A stretch of 64,000 bases of DNA. It comes from an uncultured Bartonella sp. (GTDB lineage: Bacteria > Pseudomonadota > Alphaproteobacteria > Rhizobiales > Rhizobiaceae). The position numbers were made by a program, and so were the translations under genes. Below are positions 57,419 through 64,000 of the stretch, piece after piece (position 1 is the first letter of the stretch; every line of letters begins with the position of its first letter). Location: positions 49,000 to 112,999 of the forward strand of contig CALYQL010000007.1 in NCBI GenBank assembly GCA_945285915.1. The letters run 5' to 3'. A model generated the notes under the pieces. It saw only the letters and a list, made by a program, of their open reading frames with translations, was not told the origin of the DNA and searched no databases.

Positions 57419-58522
57419 TTATGTGTTGTGTTTGAAAAGCATGACATCGCCGTCTTGCACGACATATTCCTTGCCTTCATCACGGGCTTTTCCGGCTTCT
57501 TTTGCCGCAACTTCGCCGCCGAATTCAATATAGTCATTATAGGCAATTGTTTGCGCCCGAATAAAGCCACGTTCAAAATCGGAATGGATAACGCCAGCAG
57601 CTTGCGGTGCTTTTGTGCCACGGCGAATGGTCCAAGCACGTGTTTCTTTCGGCCCACAAGTAAAGTAGGTGATTAGATTAAGCAAATGGTATCCTGCACG
57701 GATCAGCCGATCCAGTCCTGGTTCATGCAATCCAATTGTATCAAGATATTCTTTTGCTTCCTCATCAGGCAATTGTGCAATTTCTGCTTCAATAGCAGCA
57801 GAAATAACAACGCTTTCAGCCCCTTGTTCTGCAGCCATTTTTTCAACTGCCTGAGTGTATTTATTGCCGGTTGCGGCATCACCTTCAGCGACGTTACAAA
57901 CATATAAGACTGGTTTAGAGGTCAAAAGGTTGAAGCTATCAAGAATAATTTTATTGTCGTGCGAAATCTCATTGATGAGTAAACGCACAGGCTTACCATT
58001 TTGAAGAAGTTCCAAAGCGGCTTCCATCATAGGAAGAACGGTCAAAGCCTCTTTATCTTTACCGGTTGCACGTTTGCGCATGGGAGCAATACGGCGTTCC
58101 AGACTTTCAAGATCGGAAAGCATAAGCTCGGTTTCAACAATTGCCGCATCGGATACCGGATCAATTGGTCCTTCATCGCGCGTTATGTTTTCATCTTCAA
58201 AGCAACGAAGCACATGGGCTATAGCGTCAACCTCGCGTATATTTGCTAGAAATTGGTTGCCTAAACCTTCACCCTTTGATGCTCCGCGCACTAAACCAGC
58301 AATATCAACGAAACTAATGCGTGTCGGAATAATTTCTTTCGAACCGGCAACCGCTGCTATTTTTTTCAACCGTGGGTCTGGAACTGCCACTTCACCAGTA
58401 TTAGGTTCGATTGTGCAGAAACGATAATTAGCAGCTTGAGCGGCTGCTGTCTTGGTTAACGCATTAAAAAGAGTGGATTTCCCAACATTCGGTAATCCAA
58501 CAATACCACATTTAAAGCCCAT
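57419..58522 (-). CDS. ychF: Redox-responsive P-loop ATPase YchF
   Basis: The 367-residue Obg-family protein has G1 GLPNVGKSTLFNALT, G3 DIAGLV and the altered G4 NVAE, which explains ATP rather than GTP use. A coiled-coil insert (about 125-190) and a C-terminal TGS domain ending GEVAAKEAGKARDEGKEYVVQDGDVMLF follow. It associates with ribosomes. It is on the minus strand alone. Confidence 0.97.
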   Translation of the reverse strand: MGFKCGIVGLPNVGKSTLFNALTKTAAAQAANYRFCTIEPNTGEVAVPDPRLKKIAAVAGSKEIIPTRISFVDIAGLVRGASKGEGLGNQFLANIREVDAIAHVLRCFEDENITRDEGPIDPVSDAAIVETELMLSDLESLERRIAPMRKRATGKDKEALTVLPMMEAALELLQNGKPVRLLINEISHDNKIILDSFNLLTSKPVLYVCNVAEGDAATGNKYTQAVEKMAAEQGAESVVISAAIEAEIAQLPDEEAKEYLDTIGLHEPGLDRLIRAGYHLLNLITYFTCGPKETRAWTIRRGTKAPQAAGVIHSDFERGFIRAQTIAYNDYIEFGGEVAAKEAGKARDEGKEYVVQDGDVMLFKHNT

Positions 58523-58756
58523 GAGACCTCTCGCAATTCTTATCTGCTAATGCCAATGATTTTGTTAGGTTCTATAGCATGTTTTTATTAACAAGCTAGC
58601 CTACGGTAAAAATATGATGCTAAAAAGATACAGTAACCATGATTATCAAGAAATAAATATAGTTCTTGATCGCACAGGATTATTTTTAACTGTGCGCTAA
58701 GTTTTATAAGGTTTACTCAAGAACAAAATGTATCGTTGGAGATATTAGGAGCTATT

Positions 58757-59449
58757 ATGCGGTATTTTTCTCGTCGTTCGCTGCTTGTAGCAATTCCTTT
58801 TATTGTCGCTGGTTGTGTTACAAACCAGCGGAACCGTAAAGGTGTGCAAGCGCAACCCAGTTGGAATGTACCACCTGAAGTGCAGGCCATGTATGGACCT
58901 GTCGAGAATGAGGCTTATCCCTTGCCTGCGGTGGATATGAGCAAGATTAATCCACAATATTGGCGGCAGGAAGTTACTTACAATTCACCTTATACGCCGG
59001 GAACATTGGTTGTTGATACGCAGGCACGGTTTCTTTATCTGATTGGAGAAAATGGCAGAGCATTGCGCTATGGTGTCGGTGTGGGAAAAGCTGGCCTTGC
59101 CTTAGAAGGTGAGGCAGTGGTGCAATATAAACGCCAATGGCCAAAATGGATTCCAACGAAAGATATGATGGAACGGGACCCCGAACGATATGGGCATCTT
59201 GGTGAAGGTATGCCAGCGGGACCGGATAATCCTTTGGGAGCGCGTGCGCTTTATCTGTTTAAAAATGGGCAGGATACCTTATTTCGTATCCATGGTTCAC
59301 ATGAAGCGTGGTCTATTGGTAAAGCGGTATCAAGTGGTTGTATCCGCTTACTTAATCAGGATATCATTGACCTTTACGGTCGTGTTCCTGAAGGCACACA
59401 TGTTATTGTTCTCCAGCATGGCGAAAGCGAAATCTCACAGGCGATGTAA
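58757..59449 (+). CDS. L,D-transpeptidase lipoprotein (YkuD family)
   Basis: The 230-residue protein has a lipobox FIVAGC near residue 20 and a YkuD domain with HGSHEAWSIGKAVSSGCIRLLNQD, holding the catalytic histidine and cysteine. It cross-links peptidoglycan (3-3 links) or attaches proteins to it in the periplasm. The ATG at 58757 has an AGGAG six bases upstream; a TTG at 58736 is unlikely. Confidence 0.93.
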   Translation: MRYFSRRSLLVAIPFIVAGCVTNQRNRKGVQAQPSWNVPPEVQAMYGPVENEAYPLPAVDMSKINPQYWRQEVTYNSPYTPGTLVVDTQARFLYLIGENGRALRYGVGVGKAGLALEGEAVVQYKRQWPKWIPTKDMMERDPERYGHLGEGMPAGPDNPLGARALYLFKNGQDTLFRIHGSHEAWSIGKAVSSGCIRLLNQDIIDLYGRVPEGTHVIVLQHGESEISQAM

Positions 59450-59544
59450 TTTATCGCCTGTAACCAAACATCAGATCTCCAAGCTTTATGCTACTATGCA
59501 ACGCGTTTGCTCATTGGTTTTGGTTGAGGCTATTTTGATAGAGC

Positions 59545-59640
59545 TCTCATTATGTGACAGCCATGACATAATATGCCAAGCAAAACGTAATGTAACAGTC
59601 ACGACATACTGTAATAGGCACGACATATTATGAAACGATG
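59545..59640. repeat. Degenerate repeats between the L,D-transpeptidase gene and pth
   Basis: Three diverged copies share tgt(g/a)acag(c/t)ca(t/c)gacata, near 59553, 59592 and 59617. The parts cataatatg and catattatg are inverted copies that could form a stem. The surrounding 222-base gap between convergent genes holds no gene. Confidence 0.55.
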
Positions 59641-59671
59641 TCGGTCTTTTTGAGCATTTAATGAAGAGTGG

Positions 59672-60388
59672 TCAATCTTTTTTGAAAAGTTTCTTGAGCA
59701 TATCTGCCATGGGACCACTGGCTGGAAGTTCTTTACTTTTTTGCGGGCGTGCCTGACGTATATGGCTTTGCTTTTTTGCAGCACTGTTTTCTGCTTTATT
59801 AGCAGCACTATGCTTGTCATTGTTGGCGTGACTTGACGAGATGCGATTCATAAACAGACTATCATCGCCTTGAATAAGAGGCTCCAAATTGTCTGCAATG
59901 TTTTTCAACAATGGTAATAACCATTCTTGATCTGCTTTTGAAAAGTCGCCCAATACATGATTGTGTACAAGCTCTTTTGATCCGGGATGCCCAATGCCCA
60001 ATCGCATACGCCGATATGAGCCACCACAATGGGCATCTATGGATTTTATACCATTATGTCCACCGCTGCTGCCACCAGATTTAACGCGCAATTTTCCAGC
60101 AACAAGATCAAGTTCGTCATGGATAACGATAATATTTTCTGGCGTTAATTTATAAAACCGCATTGCCTCGCCAACTGCTTGACCTGAAAGGTTCATGAAG
60201 GTTTGTGGTTTTAATAGAAGTATCTTTTCTCCATTGATGATACCATCAGAGATCAGGGCTTGGAATTTTTTAGTCCATGGAGAAAAATTATGACTGCGCC
60301 AAATTTCATCAACAGCCATAAAACCGATATTATGGCGATTATCCTGATATTGAGCACCAGGATTGCCAAGACCAGCAATAAGTAACAT
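59672..60388 (-). CDS. pth: Peptidyl-tRNA hydrolase with a C-terminal extension
   Basis: The enzyme recycles peptidyl-tRNA. The 238-residue protein has [15 protein letters not shown] with the catalytic histidine, [13 protein letters not shown] and GHNGIKSID. After the core (about 190 residues) a charged, Lys/Ala/Ser-rich tail of about 45 residues follows, ending [11 protein letters not shown]; such tails occur in other Rhizobiales. It lies downstream of rplY on the same strand, separated by a hairpin. Confidence 0.96.
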   Translation of the reverse strand: MLLIAGLGNPGAQYQDNRHNIGFMAVDEIWRSHNFSPWTKKFQALISDGIINGEKILLLKPQTFMNLSGQAVGEAMRFYKLTPENIIVIHDELDLVAGKLRVKSGGSSGGHNGIKSIDAHCGGSYRRMRLGIGHPGSKELVHNHVLGDFSKADQEWLLPLLKNIADNLEPLIQGDDSLFMNRISSSHANNDKHSAANKAENSAAKKQSHIRQARPQKSKELPASGPMADMLKKLFKKD

Positions 60389-60412
60389 GGCTGTACCTCA
60401 GTCAGATAAAGC

Positions 60413-60438
60413 AAAGGCGGGAAAGATCCCGCCTTTTT
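60413..60438. terminator. Hairpin between rplY and pth
   Basis: The stem aaaggcggga/tcccgccttt has a 4-base loop. The T-run is better on the plus strand; on the minus strand only TTT follows, so it may cause partial termination between rplY and pth. Confidence 0.7.
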
Positions 60439-60444
60439 CAAAAA

Positions 60445-61083
60445 TTATTCAGACTTTGCTGCATCAGCAGATGCATCAGCTGCTTCTGCACCGGCTGTTT
60501 CATCATCAGCTGTGAGAGCAACTGGTGCTGCAATCGTAGCAATTGTGAAGTCACGGTCTTTAATAAGAGGTGAAACACCTTCTGGAAGCTTAATGCTGGA
60601 AATATGGATAGAATCACCAACTTCATAACCTGTAAGGTCAACAGTAATTGCTTCTGGAATGTTGTTTGCTGGAACTGAAAATTCAACTTCGTGACGAACG
60701 ATGTTAAGAACACCACCAGTTTTAATACCAGGTGCAGCTTCTTCGTTTATAAAGTGAACCGGAATATTAACATTAACAACCGATTTCGCTGTTACGCGCA
60801 AGAAGTCAACGTGCATTGGAAAATCACGGACTGGATCGAGTTGATAATCGGTTGGAAGAACCTGAATCTTTTCATTGCCGATTTCGATCGTTGCAACTGT
60901 GGTGAAAAAAGCACCGCCGTGAATTTTGTAAAACACTTCCTTATATGGAAGAGCGATTGCAATAGGTGGTTGCTTGTCACCGTAGATGACTGCAGGAATA
61001 AGACCGTTGCGGCGAAGGTGACGAGAGGACCCCTTACCAACCCGTTCGCGTGTTTCGGCCTTGAGTGTATAAGCTTTGCTCAT
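60445..61083 (-). CDS. rplY: 50S ribosomal protein L25, long (Ctc) form
   Basis: The protein (212 residues) starts [27 protein letters not shown], the 5S-binding L25 domain, and has the longer C-terminal TL5/Ctc domain. The tail is Ala/Asp/Glu-rich. I place the start at 61083, six codons inside the open frame, because the family begins with this MSK segment. It pairs with pth, a common arrangement. Confidence 0.95.
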   Translation of the reverse strand: MSKAYTLKAETRERVGKGSSRHLRRNGLIPAVIYGDKQPPIAIALPYKEVFYKIHGGAFFTTVATIEIGNEKIQVLPTDYQLDPVRDFPMHVDFLRVTAKSVVNVNIPVHFINEEAAPGIKTGGVLNIVRHEVEFSVPANNIPEAITVDLTGYEVGDSIHISSIKLPEGVSPLIKDRDFTIATIAAPVALTADDETAGAEAADASADAAKSE

Positions 61084-61369
61084 GGCGTTAATCCTTTTCA
61101 AAATATTGGAGATTCATGACAACATGGTGATGGCATGAATATGGAACAACTAAAACGATGCGTTATATAGCGGTTCCACTCCACGTTGCCTCCAAGGGTG
61201 TCTACGTGGATGAGTTTCTATAATGTATCACAAAAAATCTTGCAAGAGTTGTGGGAAATAACCATGATTTTTCCCATCTGATAGAGATGAAATGATAAAA
61301 GGCATTCATGCTACAAGAATCAGACAATGATATCCATGTCATATCAACTAACTGGACAGTGGTTTGGCT

Positions 61370-62899
61370 ATGAAAGTTGATATTGATCTCGGAAATGTTT
61401 TTGAACGCGGTGCGTTGACAAAGTCCCAGTCGGCTATGGTTGATCTGGAAGAACTTCTGGCAACGCGTCTTCTGGTTCAAGGCAATTCAGGCTCAGGAAA
61501 GTCACACTTGTTGCGCCGCCTGCTGGAACAGAGTGCACAATGGGTGCAACAATGTGTTATTGATCCAGAAGGGGATTTTGTCACATTGGCGGACAAGTTT
61601 GGCCATGTTGTGGTGGAGGCTCAACGGACAGAATCGGAATTGACCCGTATTGCCGCGCGTATTCGTCAACATCGTGTATCTGCGGTGCTTAATCTTGAAG
61701 GGCTCGACACCGAGCAGCAAATGCGTGCTGCGGCAGCATTTTTGGGTGGTTTATTTGATGCTGACCGTGACTATTGGTATCCCATATTGGTTGTGGTCGA
61801 TGAAGCACAATTATTTGCACCGGCTGCCGCTGGCGAAGTTTCCGATGAAGCGAGAAAAGTGTCACTCGGTGCAATGACTAATCTTATGTGTCGTGGACGA
61901 AAGCGTGGCTTGGCCGGCGTTATTGCAACGCAACGACTCGCAAAATTAGCAAAAAATGTCGCTGCTGAAGCGTCCAACTTCCTAATGGGGCGGACATTTC
62001 TTGATATTGATATGGCGCGTGCTGCTGATCTTTTGGGAATGGAGCGACGCCAAGCTGAAATGTTCAGGGACTTGGAAAGAGGGCATTTTATAGCATTAGG
62101 ACCAGCATTATCCCGTCGTCCGCTGCATGTTGTGATCGGAGCAGTTGAAACATCGGCACGTTCGACAAGCCCAAAACTTACGCCTTTGCCTGAGACACCG
62201 GTTGATGCCAAAGATCTGATTTTTACGCCTTCGCCTGATGAAATTGTGATGCCTGTGCGCAAAGCACCACCAGTGCCACTTCCCAAGCCAACCAATGAAA
62301 TATTAGAAGAGGTTGTGCGGCAAAAACAGGAAGAGTCACCACAGCCGGATAGTCTGTTTCCCGAAATACAGGAAGAAGAACGCGAAGCGCAACTTGATAA
62401 GGTTATGCGCGAAATTGTTGATGATCCAGAGGCGGCGTTTCGTTCAGTAGCAGTGCTCTATCAGGATTTTCTGGTTCGGTGTCGGATCCATCGCATTTCG
62501 GGTGAGCCATTGAATTTAACGCAATTTCGTCGCAAGCTTGCGGTTGCGCAGGCTGCCATTGATGAAGATGTTGCATCAAGCGAAAATTGGCAGAAAGCCT
62601 TGCAGCTTTCTGAAAGCCTGACCGATGATATTCAAGGTGTCTTTTTAAGTGTGGCTGAGGCTGCTGTAAGCGGTAAAGTTTGTCCTTCTGATGCAACATT
62701 GGCTCGGCTTTATGGTACCCATTCGATGAGCCGCGCGAGACATTTGTTGACGTATTTTGAAGAACGCGGATTATTGGTTATCCGCACAGATTTCAGCGGT
62801 AAGCGAATAGCGGTATTTCCCGATATTGGACTGGAAACCTTACCAGGGGATCCTGATGCTCCAGATAATTTTCCGAATGGACGGGATGCTGCAGAATAA
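61370..62899 (+). CDS. HerA/DUF87-like ATPase with a C-terminal winged-helix-like part
   Basis: The 509-residue protein has Walker A GNSGSGKS (38-45), a Walker B VVVDEAQLF (about 140-148), a second conserved region GLAGVIATQRLAKLAKNVAAEASNFLMGRTF, and then a Pro/Glu-rich linker (about 275-345). A C-terminal helical domain (from about 370) ends in a winged-helix-like segment (ATLARLYGTHSMSRARHLLTYFEERGLL). It resembles hexameric HerA-type DNA translocases. No NurA nuclease is adjacent, so its partner is unknown. The ATG at 61370 is chosen over a TTG two codons earlier. Confidence 0.85.
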   Translation: MKVDIDLGNVFERGALTKSQSAMVDLEELLATRLLVQGNSGSGKSHLLRRLLEQSAQWVQQCVIDPEGDFVTLADKFGHVVVEAQRTESELTRIAARIRQHRVSAVLNLEGLDTEQQMRAAAAFLGGLFDADRDYWYPILVVVDEAQLFAPAAAGEVSDEARKVSLGAMTNLMCRGRKRGLAGVIATQRLAKLAKNVAAEASNFLMGRTFLDIDMARAADLLGMERRQAEMFRDLERGHFIALGPALSRRPLHVVIGAVETSARSTSPKLTPLPETPVDAKDLIFTPSPDEIVMPVRKAPPVPLPKPTNEILEEVVRQKQEESPQPDSLFPEIQEEEREAQLDKVMREIVDDPEAAFRSVAVLYQDFLVRCRIHRISGEPLNLTQFRRKLAVAQAAIDEDVASSENWQKALQLSESLTDDIQGVFLSVAEAAVSGKVCPSDATLARLYGTHSMSRARHLLTYFEERGLLVIRTDFSGKRIAVFPDIGLETLPGDPDAPDNFPNGRDAAE

Positions 62900-63030
62900 T
62901 ATTATCTGCATTTGCTATGATTTTAATTTAGGATGACTTGCTATTTATCTTTCAAATGGCAGCAAATATACTTTTGATTTTCTAAAAATTTAAATCGCTG
63001 TCGGTGCGTTTTACCGAAACACGATACAAA

Positions 63031-63057
63031 ACAATCGCAGAAAAATTCTGCGATTGT
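63031..63057 (-). terminator. prs terminator
   Basis: The perfect 12-bp stem acaatcgcagaa/ttctgcgattgt has a 3-base loop and is followed on the minus strand by TTTT. It lies 20 bases after the prs stop. Confidence 0.88.
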
Positions 63058-63077
63058 TATCATGTTGAAAAATAGTC

Positions 63078-64000
63078 TTAATCAAATAGGCTGGAAACAG
63101 ATTGTTCGGCAGCCGTACGCGAAATTGCCTCGCCAATAAGATCGGAAATCGGTAAAACGCGGATATTATGAGCCTGTTCAACAGCTGGCGTTGGCATAAT
63201 TGAATTGGTAATAACAAGTTCTTTCAATTTGGAACCTGTTATACGTGCAATAGCTCCGCCAGAAAGAACACCATGGGTGATATAGGCCGTAACGCTTTTT
63301 GCACCTTTGTTCAAAAGGGCTTCGGCTGCGTTGCAAAGCGTACCACCTGAGTCAACAATATCATCAAGCAAGAGACAATCTTTGCCGCTGACGTCGCCAA
63401 TAACATTCATCACTTCCGATTCACCTGGACGGTCACGACGCTTATCAACAATGGCAAGTAAACAATCAAGGCGCTTAGCAAGAGAGCGGGCGCGAACAAC
63501 ACCGCCAACATCGGGTGATACAACCATAACATTCTTAAGCGAATAATTGCTTTTCACATCTCTTGCGATAACCGGTACAGCATAAAGATTGTCTGTCGGA
63601 ATATCAAAAAAGCCCTGTATTTGCCCTGCATGAAGATCAAGAGTCAAAACGCGATTGGCACCAGCTTCTGTCAGCAAATTGGCAACAAGCTTGGCTGAAA
63701 TCGGTGTTCTTGGTCCAGGTTTACGGTCTTGGCGAGCATAACCGAAATAAGGAATAACTGCGGTGATACGACGTGCTGAAGAACGTCTTACAGCGTCGAT
63801 CATGATGAGCAGTTCCATCAAGTGGTCATTGGCAGGATAAGATGTCGATTGTAAAAGGAAGACATCTTCACCGCGGACATTTTCGTGTAATTCAACGAAG
63901 ATTTCCTGATCGGCAAAACGCCTTACAGTGGCTTTGCCCATAGGTATGTTGAGATATTTTGTTACGTCTTCGGCAAGGCGTGGATTGGAATTGCCGCAGA
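63078..64000 (-). CDS. prs: Ribose-phosphate pyrophosphokinase, 5' end just outside the window
   Basis: The enzyme makes PRPP from ribose-5-phosphate and ATP for purine, pyrimidine, histidine and tryptophan synthesis. About 307 residues are visible, from [21 protein letters not shown] onward; only a few N-terminal residues are missing. Motifs are [29 protein letters not shown] and the PRPP loop [14 protein letters not shown]. It lies on the minus strand, and a terminator follows. Confidence 0.96.
   Translation of the reverse strand, partial: CGNSNPRLAEDVTKYLNIPMGKATVRRFADQEIFVELHENVRGEDVFLLQSTSYPANDHLMELLIMIDAVRRSSARRITAVIPYFGYARQDRKPGPRTPISAKLVANLLTEAGANRVLTLDLHAGQIQGFFDIPTDNLYAVPVIARDVKSNYSLKNVMVVSPDVGGVVRARSLAKRLDCLLAIVDKRRDRPGESEVMNVIGDVSGKDCLLLDDIVDSGGTLCNAAEALLNKGAKSVTAYITHGVLSGGAIARITGSKLKELVITNSIMPTPAVEQAHNIRVLPISDLIGEAISRTAAEQSVSSLFD

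Noticed and set aside
56500..59640. CRISPR array in the repeat-bearing gaps after apt and after the L,D-transpeptidase gene
   Set aside because: Units are too diverged, spacers are not regular and no cas genes are present.
1..64000. rRNA operon, replication origin, intact insertion sequence or complete prophage
   Set aside because: No such sequence was recognised; only the integrase remnant near 3.2-3.7 kb remains.

Overview
The window is a chromosomal segment of an AT-rich alphaproteobacterium of the Rhizobiales. The closest fit is the Bartonellaceae/Brucellaceae side of the order; the genus cannot be fixed from sequence alone. Reasons: the ctrA, chpT, sciP, FliJ-like and eipA (DUF1134) cell-cycle/envelope neighbourhood, a fused trpE(G), a petABC bc1 operon, GANTC (CcrM-type) sites, a gnnA/gnnB-like pair expected to make diamino-sugar lipid A, and a BepDE/AcrAB-type efflux operon. 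Biosynthetic genes (trpEG, leuA, hemF) argue against a strongly reduced blood-borne Bartonella.

Layout. 1-3865 is accessory DNA. It starts with the end of a CoA-ligase, then an acyl-CoA thioesterase and a RidA-like gene. About 1.8 kb of decayed sequence follows, with an autotransporter-like remnant and a frameshifted tyrosine integrase that stops beside tRNA-Arg(ACG). It looks like the eroded end of an integrated element. 4-15 kb: histidine kinase, pgi, TetR-RND efflux locus with an AcrR-like operator, and fhs. 15.7-18.1 kb: tRNA-Met and gnnA/gnnB. 18.7-25 kb: purine permease, a coiled-coil membrane protein, eipA, chpT, ctrA, FliJ-like gene and sciP. 25-31.5 kb: mnmA, a SpoU methyltransferase, a choline/betaine ABC system whose binding protein is fused to its permease, and an Rsm22-type methyltransferase. 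31.5-37.7 kb: an sRNA candidate, a trp attenuator with leader peptide, trpEG, a cation efflux gene, a NUDIX gene, a leuA leader and leuA.

37.8-50.9 kb: metallophosphoesterase, OmpW with an FNR/FixK box, GNAT, a four-gene MoxR/DUF58/DUF4159 operon, CoA-type NUDIX, cca, hemF with a weak ICE-like box, and trmL. 51-64 kb: ABC exporter, petABC-apt, PRC-barrel protein, ychF, L,D-transpeptidase, pth, rplY, a HerA-like ATPase and prs, which runs off the right edge.

Most of the window is ordinary core genome. The points most worth a second look are the tRNA-Arg element with its aryl-CoA genes, the two amino-acid leader regions, the 31.6-kb sRNA candidate, the fused binding protein/permease, and several short degenerate repeat tracts in intergenic DNA. 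No complete new defence or mobile system was found. All positions of motifs were read by eye and no database search was run.
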